A DNA stretch of 64,000 bases from Apostichopus japonicus (Eukaryota; Echinodermata; Holothuroidea; Aspidochirotida; Stichopodidae): positions 15,255,001-15,319,000 of the forward strand of contig NC_092561.1 in the NCBI RefSeq assembly GCF_037975245.1, read 5' to 3'. A model generated the notes under the pieces. That model did not search any database. It saw only the letters and a list, made by a program, of their open reading frames with translations, and was not told the DNA's origin. Both the position numbers and the translations under genes were made by a program. This document shows, piece by piece, positions 24,177 through 37,214 of this stretch. The stretch's first letter is position 1, and every line of letters begins with the position of its first letter.

Positions 24177-25993
24177 GTTTACAGTCTTGGGGAACACAAA
24201 GCATCATTAAATTGAAAAGTGAAATGTCTGGAATGTTTCTGAGAGCTCACATATTCTACATTTAATGGAGAGAAAAGTTTGCCCAAAAAGTGAAAAAGAA
24301 AACCAACATCTGCGATGTTGCAAGCTGGAAATTGAATCAGACCCGAGTCCACACTTCGAACGGTTCAAAGCGTATTTCTTTAGTTTGGTTGCTTTGCACT
24401 GTAACCTTCCAAGTTATTCTCTAAATAAGATTGTAAGACATTTCTGGACATTTCTGCTGAATTTATGAAATTAATAAGTCATCAAGTAATTCATTAATGC
24501 ATGCTAGCATCAGCAATCATCACCCAGAAATGTGTTAAATCTACCTGTGAATATGAAATGTTCCTTTTCTTTGGGGGGGGGGGGCCTTTTTTCTGTCATT
24601 GGCATGTAGAATCTGTTTATATTCTATACATACAGTTAGCATACATTAGTAGCGATCTCACTGCAAGAAAGCTGAACGTAAAACAGCGAATGCTGCTTCA
24701 CATGAAATTGCGAAACGAAGACAATCAAAACAATTAAACTATCAAACAAGGCAATAAAGAAAGATAGGATGTAATTATTGGGGGGAATTATTTGAATGTG
24801 GACTAAAATCAATAAACTTTGAATCTTCACAGGAATAAAGAAGGGTTGAGAATTACAAAAACATATAAACATAGAGCTTGAGAAATGAAACATTAAATCC
24901 AGCTGTCAGCTAAACATTCATTATTAAAATATATGAAATATGACGGTTTCCATTTTTATTTGGGTGAGTGTATTTGTGTAATAAACTGTGAAATGTCATT
25001 TCATGGACTATAGTTGTCATTCACGAACAGCTAGTATTGTATCTCTTTAAATTTGAAATGAATGTATTCGAGAAAATGAATTCAATATTGTGACGGGATG
25101 TTATTTTATGTTGGTAATGTGTAATCAAGTGACTTCAGTCTCACATTCAAACAGTGATTTTAATTGTGTAGCGGTCCTCATTGCTTGGGTGATGAAATAA
25201 CGAAAACCAAGAGTATGATGTGTTGTACATGTATGACATCACAAACTATTGCACAATGCACTCATCTGAATAAAATTAATCCATTCCAAAGTTATACATC
25301 TCAGCAACGGAAGAAGCTCTCAAGATGGAGAGTTTAACCACTTTTGTTCCTTTTTCTTTGCTCTGTGGTACAAATGTTTGAAATGTTATCCTTTTGTTAT
25401 CTCTTTGAAGTTAATGCATTTGCGGCTATGCCACCAAGTTATGTGGCAACCACAAATAACAGATATATTTCGTTGTATTTTTTTAAATGTCTGCCATTAA
25501 ATTACAATGATATACAATTGTTAATACATAGTTACATAGCAATGAGGCAGCGGGAACAGAGTTAAGATGTGTATTGTGCTGAGAGAAAATTGTATGATTC
25601 TGGCCCACTTACATAGGTAACACAAGGTCAGCAATGGGAAATTTCTGCTAATTTGTATCAAGGACACAATTACATAATTACACACTTAAAGTACCCCTGT
25701 TTTATCCAATTCTATTTTCATGATTATTTCTACATCCAATGCAACTGCTCAAAGACCAAACACAAATTTGGTGAAACCACGTGGTGGAATATGAGGAAAG
25801 CTTGTGTGTACAGAGTACTTAAGAAAAATCAAAGATGATAAAAATATATATATAAAAAAACAAGGGCTTGGAATGAACCATGTGCAGTACAATTGTAATC
25901 TGCTAAATTGTATCAAGACTTCTCGCAATGTGATTCTAACCAACTTTTTTTGCAAAGAACACATAAACCTGTAGATCTTGGGATATTACAAAC

Positions 25994-26104
25994 CTTTGGT
26001 CTATCTGTTAAAATATCTTGATTAGCTGCAGCATTCAAAGCCATCTGTTGCCATCTCACCTCCCTCCTCCTTGATTCTTTTAGTTCCATCTGACAATCGG
26101 CAAG
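25994..26104 (-). CDS. Coiled-coil gene, exon O (end of coiled coil 2)
   Basis: 111 nt ending phase 0 at donor gtttgt; acceptor gatttcaacag. It encodes 37 residues (510-546) from LADCQMELKESRRREVRWQQ to ILTDRPK. The next confirmed exon (12890) needs phase 1, so this join does not close. Reading on to a weaker donor (gtttat) at 25969 adds VCNIPRST plus one base and restores the frame; a missed exon in the 13-kb intron is the alternative. Confidence 0.78.
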
Positions 26105-26813
26105 CTGTTGAAATCGAGAGACGGTTGTGAGATACTCAGAGGGAAGGAGGGGGTGGTGTGAGGGTGAAGCCAGGAAATACAGGAGGGAACCCCTCCTTCC
26201 CCTTTTGCAGTGATTAATAACTGCTCATTTTTGGTTAAGAAAGTGTATCCGGCCATATCCCATTCTGTGATTTATTAAGTCTTTCTGTATTTTTAATAGA
26301 GAGTGACCTCTTGTTGAAAAATTGTTAAAATTTTTTTTTTTTTTTAAAAGATATGAAAAAGTATCCTACCAATGCAAATTTAGAGAACATAGTGTAATTA
26401 AAAGAGAACAGAGTACTGTTAGCTAAAAACATTCAAATACTGGAATTTGTGGAGTGGAATGATCCGAAGATCTACTTTGTTGGAAAATTTTGAGGTAACT
26501 TAACAAGTGGTTTTTCCCCTAAAAGCTACAAAGTTAAGTTTGTTAAAGTTTTGATAAAGTTGATGTCCAAACACAGGAAAGCTGTTTAAATGACCAAAGT
26601 GCCATGGAAGAAAAATTCCATGAAGAGTCACCATGAATTTGTGGTTCTGTGTTTTCCCTGTAAACATAGGACATTCCTTTGCCATATTCGGTTTTGATAT
26701 TTTTGAAAATAATTTGTAAGTTACTTGTAATATAGAAGATTGGCAATTTCCTAACGACATTCTTAACAGATCCTGAGAGAGAAAGAGTTACTTCATTAAT
26801 CAATAATCGTTAC

Positions 26814-26974
26814 CCTTTGTTCCATTAACGTGAGACGCGATTTCTCTTGTTCGATGGAGAGCTCTAGGATTTCGTTTTCTGCTTTGACAAGCTCCAGCTG
26901 TTGTTGATCGTACGTGAGCTGTTGGAGCTTAGTCTTGGCTTCTTCAAACTGACGAATCAAACTGGCCTTCTCGT
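26814..26974 (-). CDS. Coiled-coil gene, exon N (coiled coil 2)
   Basis: 161 nt, phase 1 in and 0 out, acceptor cgcttgcag, donor gtaacg. It encodes 53 residues (457-509), a strong coiled coil beginning EKASLIRQFEEAKTKLQQL and continuing through ELVKAENEILELSIEQEK. Confidence 0.82.
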
Positions 26975-27419
26975 CTGCAAGCGAAAGTTAGAAATATCTC
27001 TCAATAATACTTACAGCTAATTTTAAGGGCGATGTATGAGAAAGTTTTAAAAAGAATTTTCTGGTGGCAGAAGTGGATTGCTTTCTAAGCAAACTTGCCA
27101 AATTTTGGTTTTTGCAGTTTTTAAGTCAAAACTAAATCCTCATTGCATTTTGCATCATGGAGATATAAAGTTTTCAGATTTGATGAAAGTGTTTTGGCAA
27201 CAGCAGAATGAATGTTGTCATCGGGGCAATTCCAGCTAAATTTGTTTCCCTAAAAGAAAACTCACCAAAGGCAATTATAACAGCCTAACTAAAGCTTCTG
27301 AAGAGCTTCGCCCCGATGACATCACAGACCACCTACTGTGATCCAACTTCCTGCAGTAGTTAAAAGTCTAAGCAAGTTAAAATAGTTAGTTATTTTTAAT
27401 TGACCATATCTTGAGTTAA

Positions 27420-27747
27420 AGGCATTAAAGACTCGCCCCAAAACCGTGGGCGGCCATCTGAAAAAATTAACTTTCCGTTGCTTGCAAGTGATGTTTTGTT
27501 TGTGTCGCTATAAAATGCAGACAGTACAGTAATGAAATGTGATACATGGTCAATCGCTGTATTGTTTGTACACTGTGCTGTGGGTATTGACCGCAGCTGT
27601 ATGTACTGACTGTACACTAGCAAGCTGTGTGTGTGTATTTTCTGGGATCAATGGTGGTGTCTAACACTTCTGTTACACCTCATTCGAAACTAGGTCAGAT
27701 TACCGGCATTATATAGACGTTTCTTTGTGCGCGAGTCTTCACACCCT
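27420..27747. mobile_element. TTAA-flanked MITE, copy 1
   Basis: It starts aggcattaaagactcg and ends cgagtcttcacaccct, imperfect 16-base inverted ends, with TTAA on each side (27416-27419 and 27748-27751). TTAA targets are typical of piggyBac-type insertion. A second copy lies at 47753-48109. No coding capacity. Confidence 0.8.
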
Positions 27748-27845
27748 TTAAGGACAGGGTCACCTTACAACGTGCATAGTATCTCTCGTCAATATAACTT
27801 TCACAATGTCCGCCAATGGAACATCCATGTAAACATAACCTTACA

Positions 27846-28020
27846 CCTTGACAGGATTTGAACCATGAGTGACTAACTCTGGGTTACAAGCCTATACACT
27901 ACCAAACTCAGCTATCCAGCCCTTAGTTGCTGGTGATCTCTATATAGCCATTTCTTTATTATAGGGTGCCAGTCAGAAGCCACAGTGCCTTGCATACCGA
28001 GTAACCAAGAGTCAAGCCTG
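27846..28020 (-). mobile_element. tRNA-related SINE, copy 1
   Basis: The minus strand carries a tRNA-like A box (ggatagctgagtttggtag) and a B box (ggttcaaatcc). The block 5' of the A box (caccagtcagaacccacagt-like) is shared with 49860-50045. It cannot fold as a complete tRNA. Confidence 0.65.
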
Positions 28021-28380
28021 TTTCATTCTATTGAACCCAGAAAGCAGCAAGGAAGAAATTCCTAGAGAAATTTGGCTTTTAATGTATAATTAAATAAGTA
28101 AATGAACACCAAGAAATTATAAGCCATGGACAAGAGCAAAGAAATTTCTTTGCTTTCCCCCTCTCCCTATCCCTCCCCCCAGCCCACCCCCCTAATATGT
28201 TATTCCCAGATTTATTCTACAGAACTCAAGATTCTGGACAATTGTGCAGTTTAATCTAATCTACAATTCATAAATATTCTAATTGTTATAGCTGTGGTTA
28301 AGAAAAAAACAATTAAAATGCAAGAGATAAAGATAAATATTTCCTTGGGATTAATATTTTTGAATGAATGAATAACATAC

Positions 28381-28418
28381 CTGTGACTTCTGCTAGTAAC
28401 TTTGCCAGCTTCTGGGCC
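28381..28418 (-). CDS. Coiled-coil gene, exon M (38-nt small exon)
   Basis: The acceptor is caaccatag and the donor gtatgt; phase 2 in and 1 out. It encodes AQKLAKLLAEVT (residues 444-455). It completes the split codons of exons L and N, which is the main evidence for so short an exon. Confidence 0.68.
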
Positions 28419-30286
28419 CTATGGTTGCAAATTTAAGATTCATATGTTAGAGAACACTGTCACAACTTTACTGATCTTGGAACTGACAACCCAACTGTAA
28501 GCTGCTGGTAGCATCGAATCGTAAACTTCCTTGTTAACATACATGGCTATGCCATATAACTCTACATTCTCAAATTTAGTAATTCAAGAACATTTTATGG
28601 TCATAAAGTTTACAATTGAAGCAACCTTTGAAACAGTTTATGACAATGCAGGGATATCTATGCATATATTGTCGTACATATTTATGAAAATGAAAAGATC
28701 GTGGCAGCTGAAAGGATATTTCCGTGTTGAATCAGAGATGACTTTATGCCTTCATACATATATTCTCAAATTAAGTGAATTTTCATTTGAACCAGATACA
28801 AATGTCATGAAAGTTTCTATATATATATACACTAATATGGCCACAATTATGTTTAAATAATAAATTTTAAACCAATTTTGACAGTGTTTATTACTAAATG
28901 CATGGTAATCACAGATTCACTGGCAACATTTAAAATATATTTATTAGACAAATGTAGTGAAAAAAAGATGGAAATGAAACTACCAGTTTGCATCTACGCC
29001 CCTGTATCCAAACAAAACGTTCTCAAAGTGGAAGGGACACACACCCCTTATTTTAGAAGCCTTCCCAGGATAGAAAACACTTGTGTCCCACCACTTCCGC
29101 CCCACAGCCCCTCCCCGGAAAAAATACTCTGTACAGGGTAGCTTCATTTTACCTCACTTTTAATTTACAGTCCCTTTAATATATGAGAATCATTTATATT
29201 CCAGCAGCTTACAGTGCTTTACACTTCCCCTGGTGGAATAATCATTAACCTTGATTGGAATAAAAAGCTTACAAAGATTTTGCTTTTTCATTTCTGTTTA
29301 TGGGTCATTGCTATTCACAGATTCATCATTAGTTCACATTAATTTCTGCATCGAATTATGTACTTTTATCTGTTTTACTGCAATAAGTTTCAACTCGCCA
29401 ACATAAGCTTGGATATAATTATAGCAAACCTTGAATAGCAAATATAGAGCTCTACCCCCCCCCCCCCTCATGCTATGAGCAGTCAGACAACACACACTGC
29501 TTTGAAATTGATGAAGAAAAAGAGACACATATTTTTTAAATGTTTAATAGATTACACTGGCAAGGAAAGAGAGGATGAAAGCTGTCCTAAAAAAAAAAAA
29601 ATTATTTTTTATTTTTTTATTTTAATAAATTGTTGGTTGAGCATGCATCATTACTCAGTGGTAATTGTAAGCACACCTATGAATTGGTTATACAACATCC
29701 ATGATAAAAGAGGACGGTATGACAATCTAATTGCTCTGTTAGCATAAGAAGTTGCAATATTAAATTTCAAAACCACAGGGAGTTTCTTGGTTCTTTGAGT
29801 CTGTGTAAGAGGACAGTGTGACTGATCTAACTGGCAGCTGTTGGCTTAGTGTCATAGTATTCTAACGAAATGATTGCAAACTTACTACTACCATAGAAAA
29901 CTGAGCAGCTTTAGAATTGAGTCATATTTTACAAGTTTTGTGGTACAGCGAAGCCGGGTCAATACGAAGGGTATCGGGCAGGTCTGAGGAAAAATTTCTA
30001 GTTTTGCTTGTCTGATGTCCGCCCAGGGGGGAGGTGGGTCTATAAGTGAACGTTTGTTTGGGTAAATGCTAAGATGCACAACTGATGCCACAGTTTCTGT
30101 AATTTAAATTACATCTGTGTAGTTTTACATTTTTTAGTACAATCTTGATTTCATCTTTGGAATTAGGGTAGAGGGCATTTCTTTTGGTAGGAGGTGAGGG
30201 AGAAAGCTGCATACAACCTTGTTTTTCCACATTAATATACAGCCCCGGTGCCAGGGTACCATGAACCCTTCCATATATAGGCTTAC

Positions 30287-30375
30287 CTTTCATCAGACAG
30301 TTGCTTTGCCTTAGCTACTATCTTCAACTGGTCGAGAATGTCGTCCATCTCCTTATTGATGCAGGTGACTATCTC
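30287..30375 (-). CDS. Coiled-coil gene, exon L
   Basis: 89 nt, phase 0 in and 2 out, acceptor ttctgtaacag, donor gtaagc. It encodes EIVTCINKEMDDILDQLKIV and a Lys-rich helix (residues 414-442), coiled-coil-like. Confidence 0.8.
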
Positions 30376-30883
30376 CTGTTACAGAACAAAAGGACTAGAT
30401 ATGAAACCAAATGAACAATTAATAGCCAGATTAATAGCCAGGTAGCTGATCATGGATAGCATGCCGGTCAAAATATGCTAGACATGCAGGCCAAAACTGG
30501 TCAACATATCAAACTCCTTAGACTTTTGTTTCTACATGCCGGCAGTTACAATGTATCTCACTGGGGTATCTATAGCCATCAGGGAGCCTAGCACAAACTT
30601 AAGGTTGGACAGCTCAGTTCTAATTGCGCAGAGCTTGAAACCCGGCCCAAGGTCATTTGCTTGAGTTCCTTTCTGGCAAAAATAAATTTATTGCTCTTTT
30701 CAAGTTTGCTCATAATTTCCCAGCCAGCTTTCCATTGTTCTTTTAATTTTTAATTTTTTTAAGTTTTCTTTTTCTTATTGAGGATTAATAAAACGCAAAC
30801 ATATCCACCAATGATATTACTCAACGGCCCATCACAATCCCTCCACATGGCAGCAGCTAAACAATGCCCAACTGACAGTTTAT

Positions 30884-31030
30884 CTCACAGGTCCCCATTT
30901 ATACACCTTGCTGAAGAGAGGCAATGGAGATCAAGTGCCTTGCCCAAGGACACAACGCAATGATCTGGCAAGGACTCGAAGCTGCAAACCTCAGATAACA
31001 AGTCCTCTGCCTTAACCACATGACCACAAT
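30884..31030 (-). mobile_element. tRNA-derived SINE, second family, fullest copy
   Basis: On the minus strand a head with A box (gtggtcatgtggttaaggca) and B box (cagcttcgagtcc) is followed by tgtccttgggcaaggcactt and tctccattgcctctcttcag. From memory, the ccttgggcaaggcactt block is widespread in deuterostome SINE bodies. Related heads occur at 45479-45750. Confidence 0.72.
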
Positions 31031-31722
31031 GTTCTCACAATACTGATCTACAAATCTACAAATGTTAATACTTCCGAGCTATATTTGTTACCTGATTTGA
31101 GTCCTTATATCATTATCTTCAAAGGCATTAAGAACTGCTAATTTTATTACTTGCAAAACAACTTAGCATGCTAACATTTGAGGCAGTGGATATATCCTAC
31201 CCTGAAAATTTTCCATTCGATTTGTGTTTTTCTTTTATAACAAATAGAGGGGGTTATTTGCAAATATTTCTGTTATACTTAATCTACACAGAAAGGGAAA
31301 ATAAAGACATAGATGTAGTTCCTGGAAACACAACGACATCACAGCTAACAAATCAGGCAAGAGACATTATCAATTAAACTGTGTGTTTACAATGCAACTT
31401 TGCTACAGCTTGCAGCATTACATTAAAACTGTAACAAAATGGTTCAGTTTGATCAGAGTCCAACTTTTACTCGCAATTTCAAAAACCACTTCACAGGTTC
31501 GCCAAATTATCTTTTCTCCTTGTGTTCAGATCACCTGTGCTGACATTTAAAACGATATATTTCACAAGCACATTCATGACATGGCAGCTATTTTCTGTAC
31601 AGATTCTGTTATTAATTTATATTACGAGCCATGTTACGATGCACTCATGAAAAAATACCCCATCGTGAATAGATTCTGAAAAGAACAGACATTGAAGATT
31701 CTCTCAGAAGAATTCTGTTTAC

Positions 31723-31935
31723 CTTCGATAAGCCATTCACCGGAAAAGAATCTTTCTCTTTTGAACCTTTCAGCATTTCCTGTACTTCACCTAGAATAGC
31801 TTCCTTCTTTTCTTGTAATTTATTTAAAATTTCCATGGTTGCATCTGGCAATGGTGAGTTAGCAGAAACATGAGTCTTGTAGTTGGCCTCATAGGGAAGA
31901 AGACCGTACACTGGTTGAAGTGTATTACCTGATGA
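31723..31935 (-). CDS. Coiled-coil gene, exon K
   Basis: 213 nt, phase 0 to 0, acceptor ttgatcttcag, donor gtaaac. It encodes 71 residues (343-413): a Gly/Tyr/Pro-containing linker (QPVYGLLPYEANYK) and then a helix (MEILNKLQEKKEAILGEVQE). It opens the second helical region after the hinge. Confidence 0.8.
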
Positions 31936-34538
31936 CTGAAGATCAAATCAAAACTACAGTATGACATGTCTCCCGAAATGAAATGAGGGCGGTATTGAAG
32001 AACTTAGCATGCATAGACTTCAGATTTGTGACCTGATAAGCTCACTTTGGCTTCGGATTTGAGTACAGCATTTCTGTATGCTGCCATGTTGGATGAATCA
32101 AACTGTAATTAGTAGTTACTGACTTTGCAATCCCGGTTATAGCCATTGCCGACTTTGCAATCTGCGGGGCCCCCTCCCCGCATTATTTAGCAAAGTTGGT
32201 AAGAGTGACTCCATAGTTTTCCCTATCGGGAACCAAAAAGGTTGCAAGAATCACTTTCTGAACTTGTAATTTTCGTTCTGATTTTGTATGATCAAAGCTT
32301 AAAGCCATATAAAATGTCAAGTGCTTCTATTACTTTTCTTGCTACAAGACCCAACACTCTATAGACAATAACTCTCTGAGAGTCCCATACAATCAATCTG
32401 TTACGTAAACACATATTCTCACTGCAGTTTGCATCATTCTGAAATTTATGTTAACATTAGTGCTCCGTACACAGAGCTCAAAGCAACACCTTCCCCAATT
32501 CTTACCACATGTCTGTTAACATTCTTTCAGTTCATCTGGCTGCAGCCAAGCTGGCAACACTGGCTGCAGCCAAGCTGGTAACGCTGCAAACTTAGAATTC
32601 TGAAATGAGCCTTTCCCAACAGTGAGGGGGAAATTGTTTGGTTATCTCCCCCCCAAAAAACTTGTTAACCACTTTTAATCGACCAGAGCATTGAAACAAT
32701 CAAATTTTGTAGTTTCAGAATCTAAAATGTTTGCAATAAATTACCTTAAATTTTATGAAATCAAACGTGTCAGATAAATAAATGCAGATTGGTGGCAGTG
32801 GATCAAAAAAAAAATTCCATTGTTACTCACGTTACCATAGCTGCTTTCATTTGAACACCTATACAGTGTTTAGTTTATTTCTGTCATAATGCACAGCCTA
32901 ACGTGGTCATAGTTTATGACTGAAAAGCATTTTGTAAGTTTATAGAATTGGTCTAAATAAAGACCAATGCAAAAAAAAAAAAACCTTCCAGGCAAGTTAA
33001 TGCATCTAACAAACTGACTATAAATATTTCTACAGAGGGTCTTCATACGGGGTGTGCTTTTATATCCCTGGAAATGTTACTGAATGTTATGATGCATTTT
33101 TGAGTAACAGTTAGGCATCTGACATTACCTTAGAATGCAGGTTGTAGCAACTCGGAATATGAATATAGGTAATGTGACATTAATAAGTCACATTGTTTCA
33201 AAAATCTTACAATGTTAGCAACACTGACATAATATGATAATATTGGTTATTCGTGTTACATATGGTCCGGTTACTGGTGTTAGAGTTTTTTGAGGACTCA
33301 ATAACCTACCATACAATGGACCTATGTCACATCCATGGTTCCAATTGTGTGGTACATACTAGTGCAGGAAAATAATGTTTCGAATATAAGAAACAAATGT
33401 TTCAGGGGGGAAAGAGGGAAAATTCATGTTTTCGGTTACTTGCATTACAATGGCGAAGTGGCTGTTGGTCAACATTGAATATCATAATAATGTGTACCAA
33501 AATTCCATTTTGTATTATTATACCAAATAGGTGAAGCAGATACCTGTATTAGAAAAGCCAAGAGGGCCTCTTTATGTCACATTTATTGTTTACATACTAT
33601 AGAGAATTGAAATGCATGGATTTTTTTATAATTTTTACTGCATGTATTACAAATAGAACATTACGTTCTTTTGTGATATTTTGTACAATCTATGTCAATT
33701 TTATTTAATTTTTTTTTCATTTCTCAAGCTATTTTTAAAGATGTTGTTTATTCAAAAAATGTTAACATGAGAGAAAAGAGATTGCTTCGAAACTTTACGC
33801 TTTTGTCCAGTTTGTCGTGGAATAGCCCATACAATTTTGATATTTTATATTTTGATAAATCCTACCCAAGAGTAGATATAATGCAGATGAAATTGTTCTA
33901 TGCACTCAGCACGTTGTGTAATAATCTCTATGCACTTATATCCAATGATATTATGAAACTTGTGTAAAATGTTGAATCAAATGTCAGGGATATTTATATA
34001 TTTTCTAGCCTTTACTTTTGAAGGCCATTTCCTCCTAGAGCTGTGAAAACAAAGCTTGATGAGAAATTTTGAAACACTTAAATTTATTGCTAAGCTGTAA
34101 ATGAGACTTCAATGGCTGGTATGAATTAATATGAAATTGCACAATGACAGTCTAAGTCTAAACTTGAAGCACAAATGCACTTTTCATTCAAGTTTCATGT
34201 AGGTACAGGAAATAAATATACACAATATCACATCACAACATGTTATGCAAGCTGGTCAATTTGCTATACAATTGCACGGATCTGAATAACAATATAGTAA
34301 CCATACTTATTTGATAAGAGAACCAAATATGCTACAAAAAATCTGAGTACTAAATTTACTCCCTGAGGTATCTAGTGTCATTGTTTCATATATATTCTAG
34401 TGTACTTAAGTAATTTTATGGTTGAGCTGGGCTGTTAGTCACTTCTTTGAATGGTATAGAATCGGAAGTGAGAGGCAGTGGGCGATGCCCATGAAGTGGG
34501 GGCGCAGTGCTAAAATATTCAAATCCTGTACTAACAGG

Positions 34539-34927
34539 CATAGGCGTAGGTAGCGGCGGCTGGGGGGCTGCAGCTCCCCACCCAAATATTGTTGTGAAAA
34601 TTGGGGCGATATGCTGAGAATTTTTCGGGCGCCTACTAAAAGAAAAATAAATTGCAATGTGTTTTTCAATGGTTAAACTCATATTATTATTATCACTATT
34701 ATTGTAACAACAGCTATCCCAAAAGTTATAACCAATATGGAAGGGTAGTAACACGGCATATGATTGTATGTAATTGGTGATGTAATAACTGATGCATGCC
34801 TATATGATCAGCACATTCAGATGTTGAAAAAGCGTGCGAAAAATTATGGTTATATTTTTCGGGCAAGTCCTTACAGCCCCCCACCCCCCCCCCCCCCCAC
34901 AAATCAAATTGGGCTCCTATGCCTATG
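34539..34927. mobile_element. Non-autonomous hAT element next to exon J
   Basis: It starts cataggcgtagg and ends cctatgcctatg, 12-base inverted ends with one mismatch, and is flanked by perfect 8-base duplications ctaacagg (34531-34538 and 34928-34935). It is 389 bases with G-rich/C-rich subterminal tracts. It ends only 57 bases from the exon J donor. Confidence 0.85.
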
Positions 34928-34983
34928 CTAACAGGGTACAGAGAGGATCAAGGAAGTTAATTGAGTCTCGTTTAAATACTCAC

Positions 34984-35220
34984 CACAGCCTTCAGCTCGG
35001 AGAAGAGGCTGATGCTGGCAGCAGGGTTCCTGGGTTGTTTGTAGGGTGTGCTACATGTTAATGGAGGATGCATCATGGCGGGACACTCTACCTCCTCCTC
35101 CATATCCGCCTCCGTCTCTAGATAGGTCAGATTATCCGGGAGCACCTGACATGCTGCTGTCAGCTCCTGCTTCATCTCACAGACTTTCTCTTCCAGATGA
35201 TTCTTCTCTGTTTGTAATGC
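34984..35220 (-). CDS. Coiled-coil gene, exon J with LFSE (Spindly-like) motif
   Basis: 237 nt, phase 0 to 0, acceptor tcgatattag, donor gtgagt. It encodes 79 residues (264-342): a short helix (TEKNHLEEKVCEMKQEL), an acidic stretch (EADMEEEVE), a Pro/Cys-rich linker, and then ASISLFSELKAV at the exon end. LFSE at residues 335-338 fits the L-(F/A)-x-E Spindly motif that contacts the dynactin pointed end in dynein adaptors. In known adaptors the motif likewise follows the first long coiled coil. Function is inferred from this short motif only. Confidence 0.82.
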
Positions 35221-37214
35221 CTAATATCGATGAAATTTTGACAGATATGAACGTTTTTTTTAAATTTATTTCATAATTCTTTTCCTTGGTGTATTCAACA
35301 TGTGAAGCCCACTGTAGGCTAAAATGAAAATATATAAATATATATGTATATATATATATACAAGTCTTTTACAATTTCTCCAAGTTATCCTACCTGGAAT
35401 TACTCAAAGCAACTTTGCAGTTGATTTCATGAAGACACAATGCTGTCATTATATAGGATTTGGCAACTTGGATAGTGTGCCCTCACTACAACGATAACTA
35501 CCTTCTTTTGGAAGAATCCCTTCTAAATCATCATACATAGTACCAAACCAAAATTAGAGCAGTGTACATCAATAAGAAAAATTTTGCCGAACATTGAGGA
35601 AAAGTCCTAAAAGGACCTACACAATTGACTTTTCTTAGATTTTAGCTATACAGTCATTGTCTTATATATACTAGGATGTTGGAGAGGTTGATGTTGGAGA
35701 GGATGAATTGGAGAGGATGAAATAAAATACTAAAATTTTTTTTTTTAATTTTATAAAGTCCTGAGTAAAATAGAAAAGTTCCCTTAGTGAGAGCTGGAAG
35801 ATAGGTTGTGGAGTACTGTCCATATTAACTTTGATGTCCTCTAGCTTTAGGTGACATTCTTTTTTTTTAAAGAAGAATCTGGGACAAAGTGTTGAAGGTG
35901 GAACATGTGCGACCAGGGGAAGGGATCTAAGGGGAGGGGTTATCTCCCTCACCTTTGAGCAAAAAGTGCTAGTCTGGTAGAGCACAGACATGACAAAATG
36001 AAGAGTAGGTGAGCACAGGAGTAACACAACTTCAATGTCATAAGAACACTGACATGGTTGTACATTACTCTGTGTAGGATAGGCTTACCCTACATTATAG
36101 GCTAGTAGTTATTTTTTGATCTCTGTGATCATCTGTGTGAGGTATTTGTGTATGTCTATGGTTTTTCAATGATGTGTAAATTATAGTATAATGCAGGAAT
36201 GTAGATTTTGCAACATTTCTAAATCTGTTGTGAATAAAATGTGGTATTTTAAAATTTCAGGGACTTGTTGTTAAATCTAGGACATTTTCGATGACACTTG
36301 TTAATCGGGGACGAAACATTAGAATCAGGGCAACTGTCCCCGAAATTCAGGGACATCTGGTCACCTTATATTTAGTCATTGCAACAAACCGTGTTAACTT
36401 TTTACCAATATTTAAGGAGCAAGTTTTAAATTAGAATTTGATTCAGACCAAGACCAGACTTACATTTATATACCAAACCTTCAAAATAAATCTGTAACAC
36501 AAAACTAAAATGGGAAAACATAAGACTTATTTGATGGCCTCAAAGTAGTGTTGTATGTCACCCAAGAATGCCCTTTTATTCAAGTGAAGTTGAAAGAACA
36601 TGCTTTGGTTAAGTAATTAAAATTAACAAGACAATGCATTAATTAACACTAACATTTAGGCCTGCACCAAGGAGCTGACATCATCAATTTAGCCTTAAGG
36701 AGCACTCAAGGGGTGTAGCATATTTAAAGGTGAATAACTTGAAAAGTGGAACAGCTATAGAGAGCAATTAACCAATTGTAAAATTCTTTCTTTTCCTTGG
36801 ACTGTGACATATCAAGACTAAATTCTGACATTAGTTTATCCTTAAAGGTCTACTGTATAGACCCCAATTATAGCACACTATCATGGAGAAGTTTCTTGAG
36901 ATTACGTAATCTACCTGCCTTGGTCGTGAAATGACCTCTTTTCACCAATTTGTCAGCAACCCTGCCACATTTTTGTTCTTGTATGAGGGTCTTTGTGTGA
37001 ATGCTGTATGATTAACTAAACTGTAGACATGAACATGTTTCCACACAGTGTTTACACAAAGAGCCTATTAAATGGTGTTAAGAGGCTATGCAGGCTAATT
37101 GTAGAGCTTGAGGTCGATATATGACCGTGACAGGTCAATTACATAATCATAAAACTTTCCTAGCTATAGCATGATTATTGGAGCCCCCCAATACGAAAAA
37201 CATGTGTAGACACT

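Larger units (their letters stand above)
12891..25993 (-). other. 13-kb intron between exons O and P
   Basis: AT-rich intron with the hairpin pair (13.6 kb), C-rich tracts (about 14.0, 15.15, 17.6, 20.3 and 22.3 kb), minisatellites at 18.1 and 19.5 kb, and a hAT element at 23.8 kb. Because the phase does not carry across, a small exon could hide here. I tested donor-like sites near 14.27, 20.17, 20.47, 21.98 and 22.85 kb; all gave stops or wrong length. Confidence 0.6.

Noticed and set aside
28531-28860. 109-residue plus-strand frame
   Set aside because: No family features; AT-rich intron of the minus-strand gene; chance length for this composition.
35671-36027. 118-residue minus-strand frame
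   Set aside because: No domain, no splice signals in register with the gene, and it contains homopolymer runs.
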